Of a stretch of DNA of 64,000 nucleotides, positions 22,411-34,875 are shown piece by piece. This stretch comes from Gigaspora margarita (Eukaryota; Glomeromycota; Glomeromycetes; Diversisporales; Gigasporaceae). The first letter of the stretch is position 1. The number at the start of each line of letters is the position of its first letter. Position numbers and translations under genes: made by a program. Below the pieces are notes generated by a model, which was given only the letters and a program-made list of their open reading frames with translations, had not been told where the DNA came from and searched no databases. The stretch spans positions 362,259 through 426,258 of the forward strand of contig WTPW01000061.1 of the NCBI GenBank assembly GCA_009809945.1, written 5' to 3'.

Positions 22411-24364
22411 GGTGATTGTATTTCAATCATCAAGTTTAAATGGATTTTGACTACTATATCACTACTAATAACCCAAATGACCTTCAAATAATCCCAGTCA
22501 TTTGCAAATAACCATGGTCATTTGGTCACGAGTCATTTGCAAATGACCCAAAATTTAAATGACCTATAATGGCTAGTCATTTCAGGGTCATTTGAGATTA
22601 TTTAAAAGTTTTTCAAATAACAAGATCATTTAATATTACTGCATTCTACTGATAATAAAAACTTGTATAATGCATGTTTTAATACATTATTTTTCCATTA
22701 ATTATTAATTAACATGTTATTTGTAAATTCGAAAATGATTTATATCATTTTGCAATCGGTAAATTATTATTTATGAACTTTTTTTTAAAAAATAATAAAT
22801 ACTTTTTTTTTTGTCTAGTATTTTTTTTTAATCACTTTTTTCTAATTGTATAATTCGATTGAAATGTCACTTTACAACAGGAATGAAAATGACCTAATCA
22901 TTTAGCCAAAATACAAATGGCAATCATTCATAAATGATGACTGGTCATTTGGAGTCATCAGTTACGTATTTATCATGTGTATTAGATAGTATCTAGCAAC
23001 ATTTCATTTTATGGAAAACAATAATCAATTTTGATTGGCTAAAAGGATTAGACAATCAATTAACCAGAGTTAAATAATCTTAAGTCATTTAGGCTATAAA
23101 TGACCAATGACTGGTGATTTGTCATTTGAGTCATTTTGATCATTTAAAGTTATTTACCATCCCTGCATTCATGTGATAAAAAGCCAATCAAATTGTAAAA
23201 TGTGATTATTATGGATCTGCCCAATGAGACAAGAACAAAGAAAAAAGTTAAAAATGCCAAAATACAAAAAACTAGTATCTAAACCTGTCTAGGTGCATTA
23301 ATAAAAAATTTCAGAAAGACCCATTTTACTTATAAGCCAAGCCCTGATCCTAACCCCTAACTAACCCTTACTCTAATTTTAATTAAATAATCTAAACTAT
23401 ATAAATGAACCTGGCTTTAGCCATAACCTAAATAAGAAAATTTGTCATTCGATAACCAATAAAAATTAATATTTTCATTTTCTATCTCTGTATAGGGAAT
23501 TGACTTGACAAAAAATATTAATTGATGATTAATCTAAAAAAAAATTTTAATTGATCAAAATTCAATTATTCATGCTTGATTGATTATGATCGATCAAACA
23601 TATAATTTGTAATCTTGAGCATATATAATTGATCAATTATTGGGCCAATCATTGCTCGATTATATTTTATTTACCAAATTAAATACTTCATTGTGAATTG
23701 GAAATCTCTTAAATGCTAATCTGCAGTTAGCTAGTAATTATATTAGCTCTGATTTTATAATTTTATAAGAAAAATTCTAATATACCTATGTTTTCTGGCT
23801 AGGTTTTTTAATAATTAACTAGCAAAATTAATTCTATTTAAATTATTCTTTTATATAACTTACTAAACCTTTGTTTAAATTATTGTTTATATTACTTACT
23901 AAATCTTGCTTAAATTATTTTTTATATAACTCATTAAGCTTTCACTTTAATTTTTTTATATAACTTATTAAACTATCGCTTGGATTTTTTTTTATATAGC
24001 TTAACAAAAATACTTAAGTTAAATATTAATATGCCTTCAAAGAGAACTTTTAAGCAAAATATAAAAAAATCTTTAGATTTAATTGTTTTTAAGTATAGTA
24101 AGATATTGATCCAGTTCTATGGCTTGTATTAATTCTAATAGTTCGTCAATTTCTTTATCCAGACTTTAGTACCTTATTTGTATAAGTATCTTTAAAAGAT
24201 TATTTATTTTTTTAATTTGAAGTTGATGTAAAATTTTAGATATGTTAAACATAAAACACATTAAAAGCAGTATCAATTAACAATTTTTAATAAGTAAGAT
24301 TATATAAATAAGTGTATTCGAATTTAGTGATTAGAACTTGCAATTGACTACAGTAAGTATAATT

Positions 24365-24700
24365 TTATGAAGTGATAGGATATCATGTGATCGAAGAAAG
24401 AGCAAGCACATGACCTGTCACATCCATAATGCCATTACAGATAAGGCTAAAAGTATATGAAAATAAGAAACTTAGTGCAAGATCAAAGACAAATAAGGTG
24501 CTAAAATGGGATAGTGGGTACATATTAAAGTTAGTTATGATAAATCAATGTCTGCAAGTGCTTGAACAGAAAATTTATATGACTTATCCAACCCACCCAA
24601 GATGAAGACACATGATTCTATTATTTTACTTGCATTTCTTTGCTTCATTCTTTACTTACAGCTAGCTTGCTTCAGTGCAGAGAATGGTCCTACTGGTTAC
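24365..24700. repeat. Repeat copy matched in inverse at 31690-31965
   Basis: GAAGTGATAGGATATCATGT here corresponds to the inverse of ACATGGTATCCTATCACTTC near 31940-31960, and CAGCTAGCTTGCTT corresponds to AAGCAAGCTAGTTG near 31737. These look like two oppositely oriented, diverged copies of one repeat. No end or duplication was identified. Confidence 0.5.
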
Positions 24701-25341
24701 AATAATCCTATAGTAACTTCTAGCACAATTACAATTGCTTTTTCTTAGGATATCTTTGCTATTCTGGCCAACTAGGTCAGTTACTTGCTTTTCTAGCATA
24801 TTTCTGCTATTTCAAAAAAATCACCTCCAGTCTAAATTATTTGCCAGCATAGTCCAAATAAATACATAATGTCATATAATACGAAAGCTTTTTGAATATG
24901 CTGTTGCTTTAGAAATCATAATACTAATTTCATAATTCCAAGCCAAAATAATGGTATAAATAATCTACAAGAAATCAGATTAAAAAAACTAATTTAGCAT
25001 CAACAGCCACTGAACCTGATTGATGGGCAATGTAATGAATTATGATTTTTTTAATTAAGCATCTAACCAAATTAGTATCTGATTGTTAAAGCCTACTGCT
25101 ATGATTACATTATTAGATTATGCTCCAAATGAGTTTAAAATAGATCAGGTAAGCAATAATAATTTGTAAGACTATCATTATGATGAATAAAAAATTTCTA
25201 CCATTATAACGAACAAAATCAATTAAAAAAGTATTTAATATAGTATGATATGACTATAGATGCAGAATTATGACATCATCTAGGTTTTAAATTCAAAATT
25301 TATTAAAGCTTATTACTGATTATACCAGTGCTATTTACTAT

Positions 25342-25497
25342 AAAGTATTGAAAATAAGCACAGCACCCTTTATCCTATTTTTTTCCACTTCTAAGTTAAT
25401 GAGAATAACTTGATTAAATATTATATTTTGCTAGTTCCACTAATCTGAAATTAGAAAAAGTAGAATAGAGAGTGCTGTGCTTATTTTTAATACTTTT
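25342..25497. mobile_element. Foldback MITE R
   Basis: AAAGTATTGAAAATAAGCAC and its inverse GTGCTTATTTTTAATACTTT enclose about 155 bases. The arms pair through GCACAGCACCCTTTATCCTA versus TAGAATAGAGAGTGCTGTGC. Non-coding, within element CC. Confidence 0.65.
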
Positions 25498-25815
25498 AAG
25501 GTAATTTATTTTTCATTTTTTAAAAATAAATATCTGCTGTTAAAACTTTATTATTATCTAATGCACGTATAAGTTTTTGTATTGTGAAGATTTATTTATT
25601 AAATATAAAAATAAAATTTCTATTTAATTCGATGTTGCTTACAATTAATATCAAAAAATTTTTAATTGATCAATATATACATTTATTTGATCAATCAGCA
25701 ATATCGATTATTGATTAACTTATTTTTGCTCAAGCTCACTAATTGCTACTTGATTATTGCCTTAAATCAATCAATTATCAAGTATATATAATTGATTCCA
25801 TTCACTATTTCTGTA

Positions 25816-26627
25816 TTATTGCATTTGGGATTTATATCAAAAAAATCTACCCATATAATAATTCAGGCTAACTTGCCAGAGAAGTAATTGTCAGAAAAAC
25901 AATAGGATCTGATTTTGAGAAATGATCATATAAAAAAAATAAAAATTTTTTTTAATACCAAGATGAGAACATGCATCTATCTTTATTGAAACTTAATTAA
26001 ACTTTCTTACAAAGCAAATATATATAAAAAAATTATATTTGAACTTTATATCCAAGGGGATGCTAAAAGTCAAAAATCAGATACAATTTTAAAACAAATT
26101 TTAACATAATTATCTGTTGCCTAAACCTAAAAGAAAAGTAAAACATAAAATTGGTAAAAAAAGAATATTTTCTTCACTCTTTGTTAATACATAACAACTA
26201 TTTTGTTATTTTTCTAAATTACAAAATAATATACTTTCAAATAAATATTAGTTAATTCCAATCCAAACAGATTAGTATCTGTATTATGTCTAATTTTCCA
26301 TTGACTAAATAGTTTAGAGTAAATGACAATTTTATTAGTTTTACTATAATATATGTTATTAGATTTTATTTAGATTTCAATTATTATAAAATGCACTTAT
26401 GGTGTTTTGCTACTATAGGTAAATTAGAATTGCAAATCTGTGTAACAAAATAAAAAATAAATTTCTATAAACAAAAATAAATTTTAATTACTTTAGGGTT
26501 AGAGTGAGGCTAAGGATTTTATCTGGGCATTAGTATATACAAAATTTAGCAAAAAATTTTTTATTAGAGCTTCAAAGATGGTTTCATAAGCAAAATTTTA
26601 AGATATGAATGTTTTTTTAAAAGAAGT
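25816..26627. other. A/T-rich intergenic stretch
   Basis: No gene seen. A degenerate TTAGGGTTAGAGTGAGGCTA tract lies at 26495-26515. The rest is unstructured A/T-rich DNA. Confidence 0.4.
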
Positions 26628-26631
26628 TTAA

Positions 26632-27359
26632 GGGTAGAGTCCAATGATGATCATTTTCATATAAAATTGATGTATGAAAAAAATTTATATAGGTACACAG
26701 TGGCTCACGATATAACGGACTCTTGATATAACAGAGACTAAGTAAAATCTTGATATAATGGATCAAGATTCAAATCTATATCATAATAAATACTACTTGA
26801 TATAATGGATTTACTAATAAAACTCTCGATGAAGCGGATTTTAAAAAATTTCTCACTATGTGCCCGAGGTACTATGTTATATCGAGAGTCACTGTGTATT
26901 ACAAAAATGCCACATATAAAAATCTTTTAAATTGCAATCAATTTTAACCAAAAATTTGTGGCGCATAGATCAAATCCTTNCTTTTATAGTAGTGAANCTT
27001 TAAATGCANGTANNATTTAAAAAAACCTATATATATATATCATAAAGTTCTCTGTGGTGACCCCAAATTCTCTGTGGTGACCCCAAATTCTCTGTGGTGA
27101 TACAAAATCGATGATCCTGATTGGCTTATATCATATGATTTTTGTAACCAATTTGTAATACCCAATCTTTAAACATATGTTTTTCAGTGAGGATCTAACC
27201 AATTTTAATAATTTTACNACTGTTAGAATCAGAAAAACCTATTCTACAACTTTTTTAAACAATTAAACTAGTTAACTTAATATAATTTTTTTTAATTTTA
27301 AAAAGAAAAAAATTTTACCATTTGTTTTATATATAATTTGAAAATAGTGTACTCTACCC
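26632..27359 (+). mobile_element. TTAA-flanked (piggyBac-like) element, copy 1
   Basis: GGGTAGAGT...ACTCTACCC with TTAA immediately outside both ends (26628-26631, 27360-27363). After removing MITE K it is about 0.53 kb and non-coding. The next roughly 230 bases inward match the right end of copy 2 in inverse. Several n bases (26980-27218) mark an unresolved zone. The TTCTCTGTGGTGACCCCAAA unit is tandemly repeated near 27050-27100. Confidence 0.65.
26696..26896. mobile_element. Tc1/mariner-type MITE K
   Basis: CACAGTGGCTCACGATATAAC and inverted CACAGTGACTCTCGATATAAC bound 201 bp. TA flanks both sides (26694-26695, 26897-26898). The empty site is seen in copy 2 of the host element (TATAGGTATTACAAAATG), which confirms the boundaries and the TA duplication. 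Internal GATATAACGGA-type repeats. Non-coding. Confidence 0.85.
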
Positions 27360-27363
27360 TTAA

Positions 27364-27624
27364 TATGCTTTGCACCTATACATGTTGGCAAAATCCCAAA
27401 TTACTATAGTTTGGGATTTGTTCATGCCCAAATCCCAAATACATCCCAAATTAATTTCTAAAAACTTTATTAATAATCTTTGTTTAAACAAATAGCAGAT
27501 TTCTTATTGTTATAGATAATATATTTGCAAAATTTTAAGACTACTTTTTTGATTTAATTTTTTATAAATAGCAATTGTTTTTTTGAATTTGGGATTTGTC
27601 TGTGTTTTGCCAGCAAGTATATTC
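27364..27624. other. A/T-rich spacer
   Basis: No gene. TTTGGGATTTG and CAAATCCCAAA words around 27393-27450 form small hairpins. Nothing else recognised. Confidence 0.35.
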
Positions 27625-27625
27625 A

Positions 27626-28125
27626 CACCCCTGCATTGTGCTTGTATATTATACCCTAATTGATTGGTTAAATTTGCAGATCATTTTTTTAAAAAAATAA
27701 ACAATTTTTTGTTAAAATTCTTTAGATTAAGAATTACACTAAGAAATTTTAAAACAAATCTTAAAATTTTTTGCACCTATATGCAAAATTTAGTGCTGAA
27801 CAATTACTTAGTCATATTAAAAAGATTAATTAATAAAATTAAGAGAGAAATTGTCAAAAAATGAGTTAAAAAAATAAAAAATTGTGAATATCGTTAAATT
27901 TTATTAAGTCAACCTTTTTACTTCCAATAAGTAAACTTGTTCAGCACAAAATTTTGCATATAGGTGCAAAGAAATTTAAGAATTTCCTAATAAACCTTCT
28001 AACTTAACCCTAACCTAACCCTAATCTAAAAGTTTTTATAATAATTTGTTTATTTTTTAAAAAATAATGATCTACAAATTTAGCCAATCAAATTAGGGTA
28101 CAATATATAAGCACATCACAGGGTG
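27626..28125. mobile_element. Foldback element with CACCC ends
   Basis: About 500 bp folding on itself. The left arm CACCCCTGCATTGTGCTTGT pairs with the right arm ending ...GCACATCACAGGGTG. Inner arms pair through GCACCTATATGCAAAATTT and its inverse. The right arm has GTAAACTTGTTCAGCAC, the core shared with other palindromes in this window. The apparent ORF at 27664-27864 is just the arm. No clear target duplication. Confidence 0.7.
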
Positions 28126-28346
28126 CGAGATATGCATTTATTCTTTTTAAAAATAAACAAAAATATGAAATTTTATATTATATCTAATTTTAAATTTTGA
28201 TTGGCTTTTCTAATAGTTTTATATAATATAGTGTAAAATACCATAGGTGCATTTTAGTAAACCTCTTAAGTTTTGTCTATATTAAAATTAGAAAAATGAT
28301 TTCATATACAATATATTCAAATTCCCTTTTTTATCTTTTGATTTAA

Positions 28347-28697
28347 GGATAGAGTGAATGTAGATTATTTTCTATATATGTATATCATTTAAAAAAAATT
28401 TATGCAAAAATTGAACATATATTACATATCAAAGTTTTTAAAAATACAATTTTTATTCATGAAATTTTTATAGTATATATATTAAACCTTTATAATTCTA
28501 ATAATACAATTTTAAATGGTTGTTATATTTAAAAAAAATATACTTACATAATCATTAATTCTTTCTAGAATAATCAAAATTTGCCAAGATTACACAACAT
28601 AAATATTATATAATCATCACCTGATTTCAATTAAATGTTATTGTAAAAAAATTAGTAATGTGATCACTAGTAAAAATGATCAATGTTCACCCTACCC
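28347..28697. mobile_element. TTAA-flanked element, copy 3
   Basis: GGATAGAGTGAATG...GTTCACCCTACCC, with TTAA on both sides (28343-28346, 28698-28701). 351 bp, non-coding. The ends match copies 1 and 2 with two changes. Being the shortest, it may be the MITE form of the family. Confidence 0.65.
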
Positions 28698-28701
28698 TTA
28701 A

Positions 28702-30148
28702 AATGGTGTATTTTATTTTTTTTACATCTCTGGCATAAAAATCATTAGAATAATTAATATAAAGAGCAATTTGATTATTTGTAGATCCAACAACTTGAAA
28801 TAGTGTTCTGACCTATCTCAAAAATCCCAACTCAGGTCACCAACTCAGATGATCCAGGTGAATTCTGATAAAAAAAATTTTGCTATAGGTCACTCATGGG
28901 TAATAATCCAAAATCTTGTATTAAATTCAGGTTATTTTCAACACTTTGGTTAAATACTAATTCTCTAATTTCTTCCTGGGCTACAATATTTACTCTCAAT
29001 TATTAATGATCATTGGGTAAACAGTATTGATATGGCATCCACTTATTTGTATAGGTAATACAAACTCCTAAGAAGAAATAGCCAATCAGAGAGCGCAAAT
29101 TTTGACTATTTCAATATAGAGATAGGCAAAATTGTATTAAATTTTGTTACAAATTGATACACAATACTGTTGTGATTAACAATTGTTAATGAATTTGAAT
29201 TGTAATAACATTCTTGATCATAACTTGCTCATTGCTTAACATTTGATCACAAGTTGTACAACCAATAAAAAGTATTAAAGTATAATAACTTAATTATATA
29301 CTTTATTGCTATATTAGTTTTAGCACACTGATCACAATTTTGGATATAACTGATTAGTAGATAAATATAAAGCTATATACTACAAGAATCTTTAGTAGAG
29401 TGTAATTTTTTTAAATATTTGATAATATATTCACTATTTTTATGAATCTTATATTTTTCTTTTAATCTATTGTAGAACTTCTATTAGGGGTGAAAATAAA
29501 TTTAATAATAACTATTTTAATATTAATTGAATTAGAATCAATTCTCATTTCTGGAAAAATGATTTAATCATTTCTATAAATATTTTGGAATCAATTCTGG
29601 ATTTAGAATCGATTTTAAAGAATACTAGCATCACCCGGTGTAATATTTATCTGTATCATGTATTTAATATATTTAAATAAGAACATTATTTGAATATTTT
29701 GTTGTTTATTATATTTATTTAATAGGTTGATATAAATCAATTGCGCTTTAAGCTTATAATAATAGGTTGATATAAATTAATTGCACTTTAAGCTTATAAT
29801 AATTATTATACAAGTTATAGAATTATGCCAGTGACTTCAGGCCTGACTATGCAAGTTGTAGAAACTATTTCAGCTCAGCTGATAGTATTTCAGCACTGAT
29901 TTTAATATGAGATTGCTGTGATATTTTAGAGCTTTCATATCAAAACTCAATGCCAAAATATATTCATCAAAGCTGAAATAGTATCTATAATATGTATAAG
30001 TCTAACATAATTTCAAAGTTTACTTTAAATTTCATATTCCTCAGCTTCTGGTTTGTGTAACTGCATTGCGTAGCTACTTATTTAACAATCATATACATAC
30101 GTACGTATGTGATCACTACAAAGGTGACTAGATAACACCAATAAGATA
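28702..30148. other. A/T-rich region with weak repeats
   Basis: No gene. Contains a 39-base tandem duplication around TAATAGGTTGATATAAAT (29729-29800). A segment at 29000-29110 matches the inverse of 21970-22060 (common words CGATTGGCTATTTC / GAAATAGCCAATCAG), so it is a dispersed repeat. Confidence 0.45.
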
Positions 30149-30156
30149 ATCACAAG

Positions 30157-31482
30157 CAGTATTGGCCAAAAATGCGGTCATATGATATTTTTCATATGAC
30201 CACTAGTCATAATGGTCATATAATGATAGTCATATAGGTTTTGGTCATATAAATTATGACTTAGTTTTATGACTAATATGACCATTAGTCATATGACCAA
30301 TTATGACCTAGTCATATAGCTAGTATATAAAATTACTATATTTTAAATATAAATTGCTTTAGTTTACGACTCAACCCATTCTTGAAATAATTATATGTAT
30401 TATATTTAGAGAAGTGCAGTAAAATATGTGATTAGAGTTTACATAGGTCCTGCCCCTCTAGTGATAGGACTGTTGACCAATCAAATTTCATAAAACTCAA
30501 AAACGGCTTTGATCTAAAAATAAGCTACCCCACAATTGACAAAAGTCGCTACATAGTAATGTCTAAATTTTACTAAGCAAATCGATTAAAATCGCTTAAG
30601 TAAACTATTCAGAAGATCAAAATACACTTACCACAAAATTTTCAGAAGTATTAGAGAAGTCTTTATTACTTGACTTTTGATTTTTACGTTCGACAGAAAA
30701 ATTAAAATTTTTTAAAAAAATATATCGACGAACATAAAAATTAAAAGTTAAATAATAAAAAATTCTTTAATTTTAATAAAAATTTCAGAGTATATGTATT
30801 TTGATCTTTCAAACAAGTTTATTTAATCGATAATTATCGATTGGTATAGTAGAATTTAGACTTTACTATGTAGCAACTATCTGCGATTAACTAATAATCG
30901 ATTTTGCTTTAATATTATTGGCTGTTTATACTATATATATATAGGACGTGATAGATGGGCGACCCCCCAGAAAATTACATGATTTACTGCACTTCCCTTA
31001 GGTTTAATATACATATATATCTAGATTAGTACATATACTATTTTCTATACAAGTTGGCACTCCCTAGCAAATTGTATAATTATGCAAACATAACAATCAT
31101 CTTAGCACTACCTAGTAGCACTGACAGATTTTCACTAGCACGTGATCAATCNGCNCACCAACAAAAGTTTTTAAAGCTTATTTATGTTAGAGTTAGGGTC
31201 NATGTTAAGGTTAATAGTTAGAGGCCCTATTGTAAAATTGCTCAAGAAAAACTTTTTGTTAGAGCACTAAAGGTGATATAATACTGCAAATTACAAATAT
31301 AAAAAATAAAGAATATTTGTTTGTAAAATATAATATATAGTATAATATTATGAATTTAGCTTTTTAATTGGTTAATTTTTTTAATTTTAGGTCATAAGGT
31401 CATAATTCTCTTTTTATGACCAAATAAATTATGACTAGTTATAAAGGTCATATAGGTCATAAAAGGACATAGTCCAATACTG
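30157..31482. mobile_element. hAT-like element T with GGTCATAT subterminal repeats
   Basis: CAGTATTGG...CCAATACTG, with the perfect duplication ATCACAAG (30149-30156, 31483-31490). Both ends repeat GGTCATAT/ATATGACC words many times. The middle holds foldback U and unresolved n bases. Non-coding. Confidence 0.8.
30409..30997. mobile_element. Foldback element U, TTA-flanked
   Basis: GAGAAGTGCAGTAAA...TTTACTGCACTTCCC ends with TTA outside (30406-30408, 30998-31000), as in PIF/Harbinger elements. The arms continue inward to a centre near 30715. They carry TAAACTATTCAGAAGATCAA and its inverse GATCTTTCAAACAAGTTTA, variants of the shared palindrome core. It is inserted in element T. Confidence 0.6.
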
Positions 31483-31490
31483 ATCACAAG

Positions 31491-32143
31491 TATGATATGA
31501 GGTACGATAATGATTGATAAATTTATATTATTTCACAAAAAGCATTCATATTACATGATACTCAGTATTAATTTGGACTATAACAGCAGATAATTTAGAT
31601 CAGAGGTGGTTTTATTGAAATTTGGCAGAATCATGATTGAGAAGCGAATAACAGACTGTGATTGCTGGATGGCAATGACATCCCGCGGGAAGTCACCGTA
31701 GTATTGAAGCCGGTGGGGTTATTCCTTTCCTACCTAAGCAAGCTAGTTGTAAGTAAAAAAATGTGCATGAAGGAATGTACATGAAGAAATGATAGAATCA
31801 AGTGCCTTCAACCTTGATTTGTCATTAATATTTGCACTGTTTTCTTCTTCTGCACCATTTTCTGATTATCACATGCATGATCTTACCTGTTATAGTGCTT
31901 TTGAGTCGAAGGATCGTGTGGCTGTTCTACTTTTTGATCACATGGTATCCTATCACTTCGCATGAAATAGGAAATATTACATTGAATCTTCTGATTGGTA
32001 AATAGTGTGATGGACGGATGTTTGTGTTTTAATATAATAGATAATTGTTTTTTATTATCTATTTAGAAGACTAAAATTTTAATAAAATGTTTTCTGCTTT
32101 TAGACATATATTTAAGAAAAAAGTAATAGCTGTATTTATTATT
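31491..32143. other. Spacer containing the inverse repeat copy
   Basis: No gene. 31690-31965 is the counterpart of 24365-24700. A short G+C-richer patch lies at 31680-31720 (CCCGCGGG). Confidence 0.4.
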
Positions 32144-33434
32144 AGAAATAATGTATTTGTCACACACTGTGATATTACATTCGTGTCACAGGACTGTAGA
32201 TCAATACAAAATAGATATAAATTTTTCTAAACGTTGAGCAAAGGTATTTCAATAACCACCAAGTCAAATTCGATAAACTTTTTTTTGTTTGAATTTTATT
32301 AATTTATAGATTCAAAAAAAAAAGTTTATTAAATTTGACTTGGTGGTTGTCAAGATATCTTTGCTCAAAGTTTCAAAAAATTCAAAACGTCTATCAAAAT
32401 AGAAGTAATAACCAAATTTTTCTAAACTTTGAGCGAAGGTAACTTGACAACCACCAAGTCAAATTCGATGAACTTTTTTTTGTTTGAATTATATAGATGC
32501 ATACAATTCAAAAAAAAAAAGTTCATCAAATTTGACTTGGTGGTTGTCAATATATCTTTGCTCAAAGTTTCAAAACAAACCCAAAACGTCTATCAAAATA
32601 GAAGTAATAACCAAATTTTTTCTAAACTTTGAGTGAAGGTATCTTGACAACCACCAAGTCAAATTCAATGAACTTTTTTTGTTTTAATTTTATAGGTTCA
32701 TAGAATTCAAAAAAAAAGTTCATTAAATTTGACTTGGTGGTTGTCAAGATATTTTCGCTCAAAGTTTCAAAAAACTCAAAACGTCTATCAAAATAGAAGT
32801 AATAACCAAATTTATTTAAACTTTGAGCTAAGGTATCTTGACAACCACTAAGTCAAATTCAATAACTTTTTTTTGTTTGAACTCTATAAATTCATAGAAT
32901 GCAAAGAAAAAAAGTTTATCGAATTTGACTTGGTGGTTGTCAAAATATCTTTGCTCAAAGTTTCAAAAAAACTTAAAATGTTTATAAAATAAAATAACTA
33001 AATTTTTCTAAACTTTGAGCAAAGGTATCTTAGCAACCACCAAGTCAAATTTGATGAACTTTTTTTGTTTGAATTGTATGCATTTATAAGATTCAAACAA
33101 AAAAGTTCATTGAATTTGACTTGGTGGTTGTCAAGATACCTTCACTCAAAGTTTAGAAAAATTTGGTTATTACTTCTATTTTGACAGACGTTTTGAATTT
33201 TTTGAAACTTTGAGCAAAGATATCTTGACAACCACCAAGTCAAATTTAATAAACTTTTTTTTTTGAATCTATAAATCAATAAAATTCAAACAAAAAAAAG
33301 TTCATCGAATTTAACTTGGTGGTTATTAAAATACCTTTGCTCAAAGTTTAGAAAAATTTAAATCTATTTTGTATTGATCTACAGATCTGTGACATGAATA
33401 TAATGTCACAGGGTGTGACAAATACATTATCCCT
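32144..33434. repeat. 1.3 kb element M made of tandem palindromes
   Basis: About six units at a spacing of near 196 bases. Each folds through CCACCAAGTCAAATTCGAT and its inverse, and starts with TCTAAACTTTGAGC. The whole array is closed by long inverted ends: TAATGTATTTGTCACAC on the left matches GTGTGACAAATACATTA on the right, followed inward by GTAGATCAATACAAAATAGA in both orientations. TATTATT borders it, a possible 7-8 bp duplication. The last unit runs in the opposite direction. No coding; the ORF at 32429-32632 is palindrome sequence. Confidence 0.8.
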
Positions 33435-33479
33435 TATTATTAAATTACATTTTGTTATTAAAAATATTAAGGGTAGAGT

Positions 33480-33653
33480 AGGACTCTGAAATATATCGAT
33501 AGGTTAGGTATTAGTTTGCTTATTTTGGGGGCTTTATGCAGATCTTTTCTATTTTTAGTAATTTTTGCTAATTTTTGAGGTTTTTTCTGCAGATTTTTCC
33601 ATTTTAGTAATTTTATAATTAACCTGACCTATCTATATATATTTCAGAGTCCT
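33480..33653. mobile_element. 174-bp MITE J
   Basis: AGGACTCTGAAATATA and its inverse bound 174 bp, with GGTAGAGT (33472-33479) and GGTAAAGT (33654-33661) outside. Same family as I at 51212-51390. It interrupts the TIR of the TTAA element. Confidence 0.8.
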
Positions 33654-34166
33654 GGTAAAGTATACTATTTGCAAATTATATATAAACCGAATTGTAATAT
33701 TTTTTCTTTTTAAAATTAAAAAAATTATATTAAGTTAACTACTTTAAATTTCTAAAAAAAAGTTGTAGAATAGGTTTTTCTGATTCTAACGATAGTAAAA
33801 TCATTAAAATCAGTTAAATTCTCACTAAAAACATATTTTTAAAATTGGGTATTACATATTGTTCCCTAAAATCATATGATTAAACCAATCAGAATCACTA
33901 ATTTTGTATAACTACAGAGAATTTGGAGTTCTATAGAAAACTTTATGATATATATATATTGTTCTTTTTTAATACATCAGGAAATTTTATATATAGATAT
34001 TGATCGATATATAACAGTTAATCGTTTTATATCGATTAAAAAATAACGATATCTATCGATTAACTGGCTAAAAATCGATATATATCTAAATTGAAATATA
34101 TCATTTTCTATATTAAATTATTATATATCTACAAATCGATTATAATCAGAATTATTTAAAACAATA

Positions 34167-34742
34167 TAAGGTAAGTATGGGTATTGTGGCGGAGTTAAGG
34201 GAAATTTGGTATAACTCTGGATCTATTGGCCCGAATTGAATAATTTTGGTACCATTCGATTCGTCTTGACGAGACGAATCGAATGGTGTCAAAATCATTC
34301 AATTTGGATTACAGAATCACAAGTTATTTACAATCGTATGTTATACGAAATTGGAAGGGTATTTTGGTGAATAAGAGTATTGTGGCGGATTTGCAATAAC
34401 TCGTGACCTATCAGTCCAATCTAAATGATTTTATACCATTTGAATTGTCTCACCGAGACGATTCGAATGGTACAAAAATCACTTGGTTTTGATTATTGGG
34501 TCACAAGATATTGGCATTAGAATAGTGTCCGAATATAACACATTAGTTTTTTTGATTTAAACATTCGAACACCAATATTTCATGACCCAATGATCGAAAT
34601 CAAACGATTTTTGTACCATTTGAATCGTCTCGATGAGACGATTCGAATGGTCTACAAATTGTTTAGTTTGGTCTGATAGGTCACGAGTTATAGCAGATCC
34701 GCCACAATACCCATATCCGCCACAATACCCATAATTACCTTA
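34167..34742. mobile_element. TA-flanked element W with three internal palindromes
   Basis: TAAGGTAAGTATGGGTATTG and CAATACCCATAATTACCTTA are inverted ends, with TA flanks. Inside are three near-perfect hairpins around ACCATTCGATTCGTCT and AGACGAATCGAATGGT (34252-34288, 34435-34471, 34616-34652), evenly spaced by about 182 bases. GTATTGTGGCGGA occurs in several copies. Non-coding. Confidence 0.7.
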
Positions 34743-34745
34743 TAA

Positions 34746-34875
34746 TGATTAACAGATCTTTAACGATTACACAGTGTTTTGACCACAATGATATATAACG
34801 ATTAACAGATCTTTAACGATTATACAGTGTTTTGACCACAACGATATATAACGATTAACAGATCTTTAACGATTA
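34746..34875. repeat. 53-bp satellite running into the N gap
   Basis: Units GATTAACAGATCTTTAACGA... followed by CAGTGTTTTGACCACAA repeat at 34746, 34800 and 34853, nearly identical. The array is cut by the gap at 34876, so its true length is unknown. Confidence 0.8.

Larger units (their letters stand above)
20467..23165. mobile_element. hAT-like element O with GGTCATTTG subterminal repeats
   Basis: Left CAGAGATAGTAAATGATC and right inverted CAGGGATGGTAAATAACT, flanked by CATTCACG (20459-20466) and CATTCATG (23166-23173), one mismatch. Both ends (20480-20890, 22490-23150) are full of TGGTCATTTG/CAAATGACC words in alternating orientation. The 20900-22480 centre lacks these words and contains P and Q. 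No transposase remains. Confidence 0.7.
23493..25807. mobile_element. hAT-like element CC with AATTGATCAAT subterminal repeats
   Basis: TAGGGAATTGACTTGAC on the left and an inverted, less similar TAGTGAATGGAATCAATT on the right, flanked by TCTCTGTA (23485-23492) and TTTCTGTA (25808-25815). Words such as AATTGATCAAT cluster at 23510-23660 and 25640-25800. The interior (23700-25600) is A/T-rich, non-coding, and includes the palindrome at 25342-25497. Confidence 0.55.

Noticed and set aside
27664-27864. 66-residue open frame
   Set aside because: One arm of the foldback at 27626-28125; low-complexity Lys/Phe/Leu translation with no family resemblance.
29468-29640. TAGGGGTGAAAATAA as the end of another hAT
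   Set aside because: No inverted partner or duplication was found within several kilobases.
24365-31965. A single 7.6-kb TIR element bounded by the inverted repeat pair
   Set aside because: The left copy lies within hAT-like element CC and the right one outside it, and no matching duplication was found; two independent copies in opposite orientation are simpler.
32429-32632. 67-residue open frame
   Set aside because: It lies fully in the palindromic units of M; neighbouring units do not keep the frame open.
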